64,000 nucleotides of DNA from an uncultured Alistipes sp. (GCA_947364365.1 CANASP010000004.1:62001-126000); one strand, 5' to 3'. Shown: positions 37,012 through 46,485, numbered from the stretch's first letter. Notes: generated by a model not told the origin, from the sequence alone. Numbers and translations are program-made.

Positions 37012-37959
37012 TTAATTTTGGAACGCCTCCTGCAGACGGCGCGTGAATCCCGACCGGATGGAGCGCTCGGTCGAGAGGATCATGCTCCGGATCGCCTTGG
37101 GCGAGGAGATGCCGTGGCCGATGAGCACCGGGGCGTTGATACCCAGCACCGGCGTGCCGCCCACGTTCTCGTAGTTCATGGCCTCCCAGAAGGCGTTGCC
37201 GCCCCCCAGCGCCTTGTTGATCCGGTAGAGCCCCTCGGCCATCTTGAGCACGGTGTTGCCCACGAAGCCGTCGCAGACGATCACATCGGCGACCTTGCCC
37301 GAGAAGATGTGCGACCCCTCGACATTGCCGACGAAGTTGATCCGCGCATCGGCCTTGAGCAGCTCGTAGGTGGCCTTCGACTGGGCGTTGCCCTTGGTCT
37401 CCTCCTCGCCGATGTTGAGCACGCCGACGCGGGGACGCTCAATGCCCAGCGCCGTCTCGGCGTAGATCGAGCCGATCAGGCCGTACTGCGCCAGCACCTC
37501 GGGCTTGCAGTCGACGTTCAGTCCCACGTCGAGCAGCAGCGCCGGACGCCCGCCCGCAGTGGGCACGAGCGACGAGATGGCGGGACGGATGACCCCCTCG
37601 ATGGGTTTGACGGCATACATCGAACCGACCATCATGGCGCCCGTGGAACCGGCGCTCGCGAAGCCGTCGACAAGCCCTTTGGCCAGGTAGCCGAAGCCCA
37701 CCGTGATGCTCGAATCGGCCTTCGCCTGGAAGGCCTTGGCCGGATGGTCGCCCATCTCGATCACCTGGGTCGTGGCCACGATGTCGAAACGCTCGGCCGG
37801 ACACTGCTCCGCGGCGAGCAACTCGCGGATGCGCGCCTCGTCGCCGAAAAGCACGATGCGGCTCTCGGCCCCGATCGCGTCGAGCGCCATGACAGCGCCC
37901 TTGACCGCAGCCTCGGGGGCGAAATCGCCGCCCATGGCGTCTACACCAATCTTTAACAT
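37012..37959 (-). CDS. plsX: Phosphate acyltransferase PlsX
   Basis: Makes acyl-phosphate from acyl-ACP for phospholipid synthesis. The 315 residues begin IGVDAMGGDFAPEAAVKGA, the family signature; VIVCDGFVGNTVLKM and GGTPVLGINAPVLIGHG are also conserved. It lies between rpmF and fabH. The 158-base gap before it contains hairpins and may attenuate read-through from rpmF. Confidence 0.97.
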   Translation of the reverse strand: MLKIGVDAMGGDFAPEAAVKGAVMALDAIGAESRIVLFGDEARIRELLAAEQCPAERFDIVATTQVIEMGDHPAKAFQAKADSSITVGFGYLAKGLVDGFASAGSTGAMMVGSMYAVKPIEGVIRPAISSLVPTAGGRPALLLDVGLNVDCKPEVLAQYGLIGSIYAETALGIERPRVGVLNIGEEETKGNAQSKATYELLKADARINFVGNVEGSHIFSGKVADVIVCDGFVGNTVLKMAEGLYRINKALGGGNAFWEAMNYENVGGTPVLGINAPVLIGHGISSPKAIRSMILSTERSIRSGFTRRLQEAFQN

Positions 37960-38117
37960 AGTGCGTTGGTTTTAAAGGTTCGCGCCGACTTTCGGCCCGG
38001 CAGTCGGCCGGGGCCCGGAACGACGCAACACGCCGCACCTCCCGTCAGGGTGGTGCAACGTCCGTTCGCTACATGCGAAAGAGCCCCGCACGATGCGCGG
38101 AGCCGCTTTCCGCCGAC

Positions 38118-38303
38118 TTATTCGGCAGCCTTCTTCTCGATGGCCAGCTTGCCGCGGTAGAAACCGCACTCGGGGCATACGCGGTGGTAGAGCGTAGCGG
38201 CGCCGCAGTTCGAGCAGGTTACGACCGTCGGAACAACAGCCTTGTAGTGGGTTCTTCTCTTGTCGCGTCGCGTCGACGAGACTTTGTGTTTAGGATGTGC
38301 CAT
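38118..38303 (-). CDS. rpmF: 50S ribosomal protein L32
   Basis: A 61-residue protein, MAHPKHKVSSTRRDKRR at the start and a zinc ribbon made by CSNCG and CPECG. Because the four cysteines are present it is the zinc-binding form. It lies directly downstream of the DUF177 gene, as in many bacteria. Confidence 0.97.
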   Translation of the reverse strand: MAHPKHKVSSTRRDKRRTHYKAVVPTVVTCSNCGAATLYHRVCPECGFYRGKLAIEKKAAE

Positions 38304-38335
38304 TTTACCTGTTATTTATAAGTTCAACGTATTCG

Positions 38336-38932
38336 TCATTTCGTTTCGGCCGCTTCGGGTTCCTCGCCCGAGGCCTCCTCCTCGGCCGCCAGCCGCTCGC
38401 GCAGGGCGGCGAGTTTGTCCCACTGGCCACCGCAGCGCTCTTCTCCGGCCGAGGCCGCGCGCTCGATCGAGGCGAACTCCTCGTCGGAGACGATGCTGAA
38501 GCGCGCCATCATCGCCGGATCGCACTGCCCCTCGGGATGCACCCGCTGGTAGGGAAGCGACAGCACGACGCTCTCGTAGAGGTATTGCGCCAGGTCGACT
38601 TCGCCCGCGCCGGGCAGCAGCCACAGCACCTCGCCGTCGTACTCGCGCCCCTCGTCGCTGAAGCGGGCCTCGATGCGCCCCTCGAAATCGATCGCGACCG
38701 AGCAGTCCTCCAGGCAGCGGTCGCAGGGGACCGTAACCGCGCCGGTGATCTTCACCTCGAACGAGAGCGCGTTGTCGCGGCGCTCCATGCGCACGTCGGC
38801 CGCGCAGTCGCCATCCTTGATGTCGGGGCTGCCGAAAGCCTCGAAGAGCGGTCTGCGGAGGCGGAAAGCGTAGTCGTAAACCCCGCTCTCAAGCCCTCGG
38901 AAAGGGATCGCATATTCTTCGATTCGCTCCAT
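38336..38932 (-). CDS. DUF177 (YceD-like) protein
   Basis: A 198-residue protein of the family usually found before rpmF and implicated in 23S rRNA maturation in other bacteria. The conserved CDRCLEDC cysteine motif lies in the middle (about residues 75-82), and the C-terminus is acidic and Glu/Ala-rich. ATG 38932 lies 18 bases after the promoter box; longer starts in the open upstream frame run through promoter and repeat. First gene of DUF177-rpmF-plsX-fabH. Confidence 0.92.
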   Translation of the reverse strand: MERIEEYAIPFRGLESGVYDYAFRLRRPLFEAFGSPDIKDGDCAADVRMERRDNALSFEVKITGAVTVPCDRCLEDCSVAIDFEGRIEARFSDEGREYDGEVLWLLPGAGEVDLAQYLYESVVLSLPYQRVHPEGQCDPAMMARFSIVSDEEFASIERAASAGEERCGGQWDKLAALRERLAAEEEASGEEPEAAETK

Positions 38933-38950
38933 TTGTACGCATTTAGTGCG

Positions 38951-38981
38951 CAAAGTTACTAAAAAATAGAACATACGCAAA
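38951..38981 (-). promoter_or_regulatory. DUF177-rpmF-plsX-fabH promoter
   Basis: TTTG (38978-38981), 19 bases, TAACTTTG (38951-38958) on the minus strand. Confidence 0.82.
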
Positions 38982-39002
38982 GAATTTCCACGAGTTTTAA
39001 CC

Positions 39003-39240
39003 CGCAACGCCCGCCGCAGAGGGGCCGGGAGGCTGCCGGCGGAACCGGGCGGGCAGGGCGGGCCGGACGAGCGGGCAAGACGGGCAGGCGGGACGGGCGA
39101 GCAGGACGGACAGGACGGGCGGGCAGGACGGACGGGCAGGACGAGCGGGCAAGACGGACGGACGGGCAGGACGGACGGGCAGGACGGGCGGGCAGGACGA
39201 GCGAAGCAAGAGAGACGAAGCAAAAGGAGCGCGCCGCGCG
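39003..39240. repeat. G-rich degenerate minisatellite
   Basis: About 240 bases built from variants of GGGCAGGACGGAC and GGGCAAGACG, strongly G-rich on the plus strand. It contains GGGCGGGCAGGGCGGG at 39047-39062, a canonical G-quadruplex pattern. All frames are open on the minus strand only because of composition. It lies exactly between two divergent promoters. Confidence 0.88.
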
Positions 39241-39261
39241 GGAGGGCCAAAGCGATGGGGA

Positions 39262-39293
39262 TTTGGCGAAAAGGGCAATTTGTCGTATCTTCG
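39262..39293 (+). promoter_or_regulatory. Promoter of the 39299 gene
   Basis: TTTG (39262-39265), 20 bases, TATCTTCG (39286-39293), one mismatch to TAnnTTTG. It ends five bases before the ATG, so the mRNA is probably leaderless. Confidence 0.6.
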
Positions 39294-39298
39294 CAGCG

Positions 39299-39724
39299 AT
39301 GGCAACCGACAAACGTTTCACGATCGAGGTCCGGAGCTCCTACGAAGGGTTCTGGCGCTACAACGTGGCGATGACCTGCGGCTGTTTCGACTCCGAGGGA
39401 CGCCGGACGGGCTTCGCGACGGCCTCGTCGCAGCTGGCCGAGGTCGGGGCCAACCGCTCCGAGTCGCCCGCCGGGGCGCACGACCGCCGGATCGAGCTCC
39501 ACACCGATCCCTGCGCGGCGTTCGACTGCTTCCTCTACGTCATCCCCCACACCCTCCCCGCAGACAACGACATCGCCGCGACACGCACCTTCCCGCTCGA
39601 GGTGGTCGTCCGTGCCGACGGCCGCACGCTCCGCCGCGAACGCTACGCGATCAACCCCTGGTCGGGCGCCTCGATCGAGCTGCGTTCGGAGGAGGAATCG
39701 TCGCAGCCCGCTGTTTACCAGTAG
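39299..39724 (+). CDS. Conserved-looking protein of unknown function
   Basis: I do not recognise this 141-residue protein. It has no signal peptide or membrane segment, alternates hydrophobic and charged residues in a pattern suggesting a beta-sandwich, and has three cysteines (TCGCF, DPCAAFDCF). Codon use matches the neighbours, and a promoter and plausible start are present, so it is probably real. ATG 39299 is preferred to the in-frame ATG at 39263, which would lie upstream of the promoter box. It stands alone between the minisatellite and two palindromic repeats. Confidence 0.7.
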   Translation: MATDKRFTIEVRSSYEGFWRYNVAMTCGCFDSEGRRTGFATASSQLAEVGANRSESPAGAHDRRIELHTDPCAAFDCFLYVIPHTLPADNDIAATRTFPLEVVVRADGRTLRRERYAINPWSGASIELRSEEESSQPAVYQ

Positions 39725-39749
39725 CAAGGCAAACTTTATTTGTGCAGAG

Positions 39750-39847
39750 TGCGGCTTCAAAGGAGCCGCACAGCCCGCAGCCGCCCCGGGCGGAGGGCTG
39801 TTTTATTCGCATTCGCTCTGAAAACCGCCTCCGCCGGCTCCGGGCTG
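39750..39847 (-). repeat. Palindromic intergenic repeat, copy F
   Basis: In minus orientation: CAGCCCGGAGCCGGCGGAGG, a middle very like that of copy C, CAGCCCTCCGCCCGGGG, CGGCTGCGGGCTG and the tail hairpin GCGGCTcctttgAAGCCGC. Confidence 0.88.
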
Positions 39848-39867
39848 CTGTTTCGTTCTGTTGTATA

Positions 39868-39961
39868 TGCGGCTTCCCGGAAGCTGCGTCCGCAGCCGCC
39901 CGGCGCGGAGGGCTGCCCGCTCGGCCATCGCCTTCATCGCGCCACTCCGCCGCCTGCGGAC
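39868..39961 (-). repeat. Palindromic intergenic repeat, copy G
   Basis: In minus orientation: arm GTCCGCAG, GGCGGAG, middle, CAGCCCTCCGC, arm CTGCGGAC and tail hairpin. Both arms differ from the consensus at the same pair (CCC/GGG to TCC/GGA), so pairing is kept. It follows copy F after 20 bases in the gap between converging genes. The remainder up to 40111 holds nothing recognisable. Confidence 0.85.
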
Positions 39962-40111
39962 CGCAAGCCCAACTATGTCGAAGCGGCGCGTCTCTTTGCG
40001 CCGCAAACCCGCGAAGGCGCCCGTTTCAGCGGAACCGAGCCGAGGATCCGCGAGAACGAAAGGCAGATGGTTTTGGACACCTTTCGCCACCAAAAGCCCC
40101 CTCCCGAAAAC

Positions 40112-40144
40112 AACAAAGGCCCCGAATCGCTTCGGAGCCTTTGT
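40112..40144 (-). terminator. GAPDH terminator
   Basis: A stem ACAAAGGCTCCGAA-gcga-TTCGGGGCCTTTGT on the minus strand, followed by TGTTTTC. Confidence 0.85.
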
Positions 40145-40162
40145 CATAAAGGGTGGTTCGGA

Positions 40163-41197
<1,035 letters not shown>

Positions 41198-41222
41198 TTA
41201 GTAAAGCATCTTTTTCGCACCG

Positions 41223-41253
41223 CAAAGTTATATAATATAAGTAGATTATGCAA
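41223..41253 (-). promoter_or_regulatory. GAPDH promoter
   Basis: TTG (41251-41253), 20 bases, TAACTTTG (41223-41230) on the minus strand. Confidence 0.83.
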
Positions 41254-41307
41254 CACCGCGGCGAAGATTTTCGCACCCTGCGCCCCGCAAAAGGCGCAGG
41301 AGGGCCA

Positions 41308-42063
41308 TCAGCGCGCCGCCCTGCGGGCGCGCTTGGCCATGGCCGAGGCGAAGACGAAGGCGTTGAGCTCGGCGTTGTCGGCGTGGAGGATCTCGTCGTT
41401 GGTACCCTCCCACCACTTGTGTCCCTCGTGGATGTAGACGATCTTCTCGCCGATCTCCATCACCGAGTTCATGTCGTGGGTGTTGATGATCGTCGTGATG
41501 CCGTACTCGTGGGTGATCTCGTGGATGAGGTTGTCGATGACGATCGAGGTCTGCGGGTCGAGACCCGAGTTGGGCTCGTCGCAGAAGAGGTAGCGGGGGT
41601 TCATGACGATCGCCCGCGCGATGGCCACGCGCTTGATCATGCCGCCCGAAAGCTCGGCCGGGTAGAGGCGGTTGGCCTTCTCCAGCCGCACGCGCCGCAG
41701 GCAGAAGTCGACCCGCTCGCGCTTCTCGGCCTCCGACTGCGCGGTGAAGAGGTCGAGCGGCAGGCGGACATTCTCCTCGACGGTCGACGAGTCGAGCAGC
41801 GCCCCGCCCTGGAAGATCATGCCGATCTCCTTGCGGATCACCTTGCGCTCGCGGAAGCCCAGCGACGTGAACTCCACGTCGTCGTACCACACGCTTCCCC
41901 GGTCGGGCGCATGCAGCCCCACGAGCGTCTTGAGCAGCACGGTCTTGCCCGAGCCGCTGCGGCCGATGATCAGGTTGGTCTTGCCCGTCTCGAACTCAAC
42001 CGAGATGTCGTCGAGCACGGTACGGGAGTCGAAGGATTTGACGATATGGTCGGCACGGATCAT
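41308..42063 (-). CDS. mlaF: ABC transporter ATPase, MlaF type
   Basis: A 251-residue ATPase of the phospholipid-transport Mla-type system. Walker A GRSGSGKT, Q-loop FQGGALLDS, signature LSGGMIKR and Walker B YLFCDEPNSGLDP are present; FQGGALLDSSTV is typical for MlaF. It overlaps mlaE by four bases, so it is its partner. The substrate-binding MlaD-like gene is not in the window. Confidence 0.93.
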   Translation of the reverse strand: MIRADHIVKSFDSRTVLDDISVEFETGKTNLIIGRSGSGKTVLLKTLVGLHAPDRGSVWYDDVEFTSLGFRERKVIRKEIGMIFQGGALLDSSTVEENVRLPLDLFTAQSEAEKRERVDFCLRRVRLEKANRLYPAELSGGMIKRVAIARAIVMNPRYLFCDEPNSGLDPQTSIVIDNLIHEITHEYGITTIINTHDMNSVMEIGEKIVYIHEGHKWWEGTNDEILHADNAELNAFVFASAMAKRARRAAR

Positions 42064-42803
42064 ATGAGCAGCACTTGGGTGAGGATGAGGTCGAAAAGCA
42101 GCACCACCACGCAGCTCACCACCACGGCGCGCGTCGACGCGGCGCCCACCTCCAGCGAGTTGCCGCGGGCGTTGTAGCCGTAGAAGGCCGACACGGAGGT
42201 GATGATGTAGGCGAAGAAGACCATCTTGATGAGCGTGTAGGTGATCGAGTAGGGCCTGAAGTCGAGCAGCAGGCCGTCGAGGTAGTCGGCCGGGATCATG
42301 ATCCCGGTGACGTAGGCGATCATCCAGCCGCCGAAGATACCCACCACGATCGAGAGGATCGCCAGGAAGGGGAAGAAAATCATCGCGGCGACGATCTTGG
42401 GCAGGATGAGGTACGAGGCGGAGTTGACGCCCATGATCTCCAGCGCGTCGATCTGCTCGGTGATGCGCATGGTGCCGATCTCCGAGGCGATGCTCGACCC
42501 CACCTTGCCGGCGAGGATCAGCGCCACGACCGCCGACGAGAACTCCAGGATCATCGTCTCGCGCGTGGCGTAGCCGATGAGCGTCTGGGGGATGAAGGGC
42601 GAGTCGAGGTTGATCGACATCTGGAGCGTGATGACCGCGCCGATGAAGACCGAGATGATGGCCGTCAGGCCTATGGAGTTCATCCCCAGCGCCTCCATCT
42701 CGTAGAGGATGCGCCGGCGGTAGATCGCGATCTTCTCCGGACGGGAGAAGACCTTGCCCATCAGAATGAAGTAGCGGCCTATGAGTTGCAGGGTCCTGAA
42801 CAT
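42060..42803 (-). CDS. mlaE: ABC transporter permease, MlaE type
   Basis: A 247-residue inner-membrane permease with about five to six membrane helices. Conserved MlaE blocks are VGSSIASEIGTMRITEQIDALEIMG and the C-terminal YGYNARGNSLEVGAASTRAVV. It would move lipids between inner membrane and envelope together with MlaF. It follows the DUF4834 gene by 3 bases. Confidence 0.94.
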   Translation of the reverse strand: MFRTLQLIGRYFILMGKVFSRPEKIAIYRRRILYEMEALGMNSIGLTAIISVFIGAVITLQMSINLDSPFIPQTLIGYATRETMILEFSSAVVALILAGKVGSSIASEIGTMRITEQIDALEIMGVNSASYLILPKIVAAMIFFPFLAILSIVVGIFGGWMIAYVTGIMIPADYLDGLLLDFRPYSITYTLIKMVFFAYIITSVSAFYGYNARGNSLEVGAASTRAVVVSCVVVLLFDLILTQVLLI

Positions 42804-42806
42804 CGT

Positions 42807-43202
42807 CTATCGCTCGTCGGTTTCCTCGAATTCGACATAGTCGCCCACGTCGCTCGACACCCGTTTCCGGGGCTCGTCGGCCGTGCGGCGCACCTCCACG
42901 TCGCCCTCGCGGCGCGCGTCGGCACGGCGGCCCCGCGCAAAATCCGGGCCGAAGCCCTGCGCCTCACCGGCGCCGAAGCGCTCCTCCATCTCGCGACGCA
43001 CGCGCGCGAGACGCCAGCGCAGGTAGAGGGCGATGGCCACGCCCAGCACAAGCAGAGTCATAAAGAAGTAGAGGATGAAGATCGCGATACCGCGCAGCAG
43101 CGCCGGGGCGCCGATGGCCAGCACCGCGATCAGAGCCGTCAGCAGCGGATTGCGCCGCACGAAATCGGCCAACGTATCGAGTAGATTCACCAAAAAATTC
43201 AT
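42807..43202 (-). CDS. DUF4834 family small membrane protein
   Basis: A 131-residue protein with two adjacent hydrophobic segments (about residues 18-60) and a charged Arg/Glu-rich C-terminal half ending in an acidic tail. It fits DUF4834, a family of Bacteroidetes. It is first in an operon with mlaE and mlaF, which suggests an envelope role, but its function is unknown. Confidence 0.8.
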   Translation of the reverse strand: MNFLVNLLDTLADFVRRNPLLTALIAVLAIGAPALLRGIAIFILYFFMTLLVLGVAIALYLRWRLARVRREMEERFGAGEAQGFGPDFARGRRADARREGDVEVRRTADEPRKRVSSDVGDYVEFEETDER

Positions 43203-43228
43203 TCCTTGCAGCGTTGATTCACGCCCTA

Positions 43229-43258
43229 CAAAGGTAGGGAAAATTATGCGTATTTCAA
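43229..43258 (-). promoter_or_regulatory. DUF4834-mlaE-mlaF promoter
   Basis: TTG (43256-43258), 19 bases, TACCTTTG (43229-43236) on the minus strand. Confidence 0.8.
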
Positions 43259-43268
43259 TTTATTTCCG

Positions 43269-43276
43269 TAATTTTG
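43269..43276 (+). promoter_or_regulatory. -7 box, purB promoter
   Basis: TAATTTTG, 26 bases before the purB ATG and divergent from the previous promoter. No clear -33 TTG. Confidence 0.55.
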
Positions 43277-43302
43277 GCGTCAAAACCAAATCGTCACACG
43301 AC

Positions 43303-44658
43303 ATGCTCACACCCCTTACCGCCATCTCGCCCGTCGACGGGCGCTACCGTGATAAAACGGAAAAACTCGCCGATTATTTTTCGGAGCAGGCGCTCATCCG
43401 CTACCGCATCCGCGTCGAAGTGGAGTATCTGATCGCCCTGGCCGAGCTTCCGCTGCCCCAGCTCGCAGCCATCGGCGAGGCCGAAAAAGCCGCCCTGCGC
43501 ACGCTCTACACCGACTTCTCGGCCGCCGACGCCGAACGCGTGAAGGAGATCGAGCGCACGACCAACCACGACGTCAAGGCCGTGGAATACATCCTCAAGG
43601 AGAAGATGGAGGCGCTGGGGCTCGATGCCTGCAAGGAGTTCGTCCACTTCGGCCTCACGTCGCAGGACATCAACAACACGGCCATTCCCCTCTCGCTGCG
43701 CGAGGCGATCGAGGAGGTCTACCTCCCCGCCGCAGGCGAGGTCCGCACGAAGATCGAGGCGATGGCCGACCAGTGGCACGACGTGGCGATGCTGGCCCGC
43801 ACGCACGGGCAGCCCGCGTCGCCCACGCTGCTGGGCAAGGAGTTCCGGGTCTACGTCGAGCGCCTCGACAAGCAGCTCGCGCAGCTCGCCGCAATCGCCG
43901 TGCCGGCCAAGTTCGGCGGCGCCACGGGCAACTTCAACGCCCACCACGCGGCCTTCCCCGCGATCGACTGGGTGGCCTTCGCCAACCGTTTCGTGAACGG
44001 GACGCTGGGGCTCTCGCGCTCGCAGTACACCACGCAGATCGAGCACTACGACAACCTGGCGGCGATCTTCGACTGCCTGCGCCGCATCGACACGCTGCTG
44101 ACGGACCTCTGCCGCGACATGTGGATGTACATCTCGGCCGAGTACTTCAAGCAGCAGATCAAGGCCGGCGAGGTAGGTTCGAGCGCCATGCCCCACAAGG
44201 TCAACCCCATCGACTTCGAGAACGCCGAGGGCAACTTCGGCATCGCCGGGGCGATCTACGGCCACCTGTCGGCCAAGCTGCCCCTCTCGCGCCTCCAGCG
44301 CGACCTGACCGACTCGACCGTCCTGCGCAACGTCGGCGTGCCGATGGCCCACTCGCTGATCGCCCTGCGCTCGCTGCTCAAGGGGCTGAACAAGGTGATC
44401 CTCAACCCCGAGGCGCTGGAGCGCGACCTGGAGCAGAACTGGGCCGTGGTGGCTGAGGGCATCCAGACGATCCTGCGCCGCGAGGGCTTCCCCAAGCCCT
44501 ACGAGGCACTGAAGGCCCTCACGCGCACCAACACCCACATCACGCGCGAGTCGATCGCCGCCTTCATCGAGACGCTCGACGTCGCCGCGAGCGTCAAGGA
44601 GGAGCTGCGCGCCCTCTCGCCCGCGACCTACACGGGCGTCTTCGGCCTGAAGCGGTAG
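43303..44658 (+). CDS. purB: Adenylosuccinate lyase
   Basis: Cleaves SAICAR and adenylosuccinate in purine synthesis. The 451-residue protein shows ISPVDGRYRDKT at the start, FVHFGLTSQDINNTA, ARTHGQPASPT and the fumarase/lyase signature GSSAMPHKVNP. ATG 43303 gives the standard length; the longer frame lies over the divergent promoters. A terminator lies about 220 bases downstream. Confidence 0.98.
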   Translation: MLTPLTAISPVDGRYRDKTEKLADYFSEQALIRYRIRVEVEYLIALAELPLPQLAAIGEAEKAALRTLYTDFSAADAERVKEIERTTNHDVKAVEYILKEKMEALGLDACKEFVHFGLTSQDINNTAIPLSLREAIEEVYLPAAGEVRTKIEAMADQWHDVAMLARTHGQPASPTLLGKEFRVYVERLDKQLAQLAAIAVPAKFGGATGNFNAHHAAFPAIDWVAFANRFVNGTLGLSRSQYTTQIEHYDNLAAIFDCLRRIDTLLTDLCRDMWMYISAEYFKQQIKAGEVGSSAMPHKVNPIDFENAEGNFGIAGAIYGHLSAKLPLSRLQRDLTDSTVLRNVGVPMAHSLIALRSLLKGLNKVILNPEALERDLEQNWAVVAEGIQTILRREGFPKPYEALKALTRTNTHITRESIAAFIETLDVAASVKEELRALSPATYTGVFGLKR

Positions 44659-44871
44659 GCGGGCGATCCGGACGGAGGGGCGACGGAACATCGCGCCCGC
44701 CCCAATCCGAGCCTGCGGCCGCCGTCCGAGACGTTCGGCACCGTGCCGTTCGGGCCCTATGACCAAGAAGGCCGGCCCGCCAGCGGAGAGCCGCACGCGA
44801 GCGGAACGCCCCTCCACGCCGGAGGGTTGCCCTCCGCCGCCTTTCGAACCGTTCGAAGCGAGCCGGTCTTG
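44659..44871. repeat. Degenerate palindromic repeat (copy J) and gene-free sequence
   Basis: GGCCCGCCAGCGGAG at 44773 and TTGCCCTCCGCC at 44826 with the small hairpin TTCGAAccGTTCGAA look like a decayed member of the repeat family. Nothing else is recognised between purB and its terminator. Confidence 0.5.
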
Positions 44872-44876
44872 CGACA

Positions 44877-44912
44877 GAAAATAGCCTGCGGATTGTTCCG
44901 CAGGCTATTTTG
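44877..44912 (+). terminator. purB terminator
   Basis: AAAATAGCCTGCGG stem, six-base loop, CCGCAGGCTATTTTG. Confidence 0.88.
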
Positions 44913-45020
44913 TTTGGCACGTGCTTTGCACTTCATCCATCCGACTGCGGACGACACCGCAGCGAGGTTTCTTCATTCAAAGTTTGGGTTAGTAGTTCCG
45001 AAGGGGTGGTTCCCTTCACC

Positions 45021-45058
45021 GACGGCAGGCAATCGCGACGATTCCCTGCCGTCATTTT
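45021..45058 (+). terminator. Hairpin with T-rich tail
   Basis: GACGGCAGG and CCTGCCGTC pair across about 15 bases, followed by ATTTTAT. It has no gene of its own upstream and may be a second stop for purB transcripts. Confidence 0.5.
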
Positions 45059-45084
45059 ATAGTGTCGATAAGATCGTTGGGTTT

Positions 45085-45157
45085 CAGCCCGCAGCTACTC
45101 GGGCGGAGGACCGTTCTTTTCGCGCCCACTCAAAAAGCCCCTCCGCTAGCTGCGCCC
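45085..45157 (+). repeat. Palindromic repeat, divergent copy L
   Basis: Arms CGCAGCTA and TAGCTGCG pair perfectly, and inner arms GCGGAGG and CCTCCGC are kept. The arm sequence differs from the consensus on both sides, again keeping pairing. Confidence 0.65.
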
Positions 45158-45211
45158 CCAAGATCACAGCACCAAACGGGATAATTCCGTTTAATATAAC
45201 TGCATACAGCC

Positions 45212-45496
45212 TCAATTGCCACCACTTTTTTGCTCATACAATGCCAGCGACAAAGAATAGTTAATAAATTTAAATATATTGATTATCCATATAAGCGCGG
45301 ATGCCAATACGGTCCAAGCGATGAACCACATCACTTTAAATATGAATCCAAATACAGAACCTTCGAATGACATACCCTTATCAGCATCTTTAGAGGACGA
45401 AAACAGTAGACTCCATGGCGCTTCAGAAAGGCCCAATGTACATATAGCAACTAATGACTTTTTTCTTTTTGCTCTCCATTCAGGAATTTTTGACAT
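45212..45496 (-). CDS. Small membrane protein, unknown
   Basis: A 94-residue basic protein with a hydrophobic segment around residues 50-74 (FKVMWFIAWTVLASALIWII). I do not recognise it. AT-rich codons unlike the chromosome indicate foreign origin. It is the last of three same-strand orphan genes. Confidence 0.5.
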   Translation of the reverse strand: MSKIPEWRAKRKKSLVAICTLGLSEAPWSLLFSSSKDADKGMSFEGSVFGFIFKVMWFIAWTVLASALIWIINIFKFINYSLSLALYEQKSGGN

Positions 45497-45551
45497 ATAG
45501 CTTACTCATACCCTTGAGATTCATTACGCACCTGGTACGCCGTTTACATAT

Positions 45552-45977
45552 TTATTCTAGTCTTTTGTATTCAAACCTTACAACCTTTCCACATAAAGTA
45601 GCAGTTATGATAATACGATTACGATCCACAAATGTATATTCATCCGAACTTATAAAATAGAAAGGAATACGGTCTTTTGTCTGAATGCGGATCTTATGGC
45701 GACTCGCATCTACGCTATAATATCCTAAAAAAGAAGTTTTTACACCATTCATTTGAGTGTTACATTCACACGTTCCATTAGGGAAAAGTACAATATAATT
45801 GCACTCATACTGATTGATGTTTATAAAATCACTTTCAATCCTAACCAGATTAAAGTATACAGGATCATCACCTGATTGAAGATGATTTAAAACGACACTA
45901 TTTGCAACAGCACATATAGAACACGGCAACAAAGCCATCAAGATAGCCCCTGCTATCCACACCATTTTATTCATCAT
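45552..45977 (-). CDS. Exported or membrane-anchored protein, unknown
   Basis: A 141-residue protein with an N-terminal hydrophobic segment (IAGAILMALLPCSICAV), then a polar part rich in aromatic residues and containing four cysteines. I do not recognise it. Start 45977 is taken because the earlier ATG at 45989 overlaps the preceding gene further; either is possible. AT-rich. Confidence 0.55.
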   Translation of the reverse strand: MMNKMVWIAGAILMALLPCSICAVANSVVLNHLQSGDDPVYFNLVRIESDFININQYECNYIVLFPNGTCECNTQMNGVKTSFLGYYSVDASRHKIRIQTKDRIPFYFISSDEYTFVDRNRIIITATLCGKVVRFEYKRLE

Positions 45978-46218
45978 AATATCGTCCACCGTGTTCTCTT
46001 ATAATCGAAGCTGCCAAAATCGGATCCGAGCAATCACTCCAAATCTCAATCTTGTAGCATTCATCCCAATCAAATCGGGAGCAACTGCCCCAATACCCAT
46101 AAAAATAGATTTTATCGGAATCGCTGCAATCATCCCTCATCTCTCTATCAAGATGATCTTTCACATCCTCATAATCAGCTTCCGTACGAACCACATAAGT
46201 ACTTCTCTTCGTTGCCAT
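45967..46218 (-). CDS. Small acidic protein, unknown
   Basis: An 83-residue acidic protein with three cysteines (DDCSDS, GSCSRFD, DECYK, SDCSD give four sites) and an alternating aromatic pattern, YFYGYWGSC. It overlaps the following gene by about 11 bases, so they are probably translated together. Small acidic partners of exported proteins are often immunity proteins, but nothing here proves that. Function unknown. Confidence 0.55.
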   Translation of the reverse strand: MATKRSTYVVRTEADYEDVKDHLDREMRDDCSDSDKIYFYGYWGSCSRFDWDECYKIEIWSDCSDPILAASIIREHGGRYYDE

Positions 46219-46295
46219 AATAAATTAAGCCGTTATATCCCGTCGCCCCATCGGTTTTTAAGGTTTTTTGTTCTAAACTTATCGTATTTTCAAGG

Positions 46296-46310
46296 TTTCT
46301 TACTAAGAAA
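46296..46310. repeat. Palindrome TTTCTTACTAAGAAA
   Basis: A near-perfect inverted repeat. Its core is the reverse complement of the copy at 46472-46485, so a dimeric protein could read both. Confidence 0.6.
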
Positions 46311-46471
46311 CATGCAACAACAGCTATTTGCTGAAAATGAACGACTTTAAATATATAGATCGAAGGGGTTCGCTAAAGAATACTCAAATTCAGCAATATT
46401 TGCTTAATAGAATTTCCGTACAAAGCCTTTTCATATATAGAATTTTTCATATATTTGCATCAGATCGTTCA

Positions 46472-46485
46472 TTTCTTAGTAAGAA
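46472..46485. repeat. Palindrome TTTCTTAGTAAGAA
   Basis: Second copy of the TTCTTA-S-TAAGAA palindrome, 15 bases downstream of an orphan TATATTTG box. Confidence 0.6.

Noticed and set aside
38997..39321. Pro/Arg/Ser-rich minus-strand frames over the G-rich array
   Set aside because: All three minus frames are open at once, which comes from the repeat composition and not from coding.
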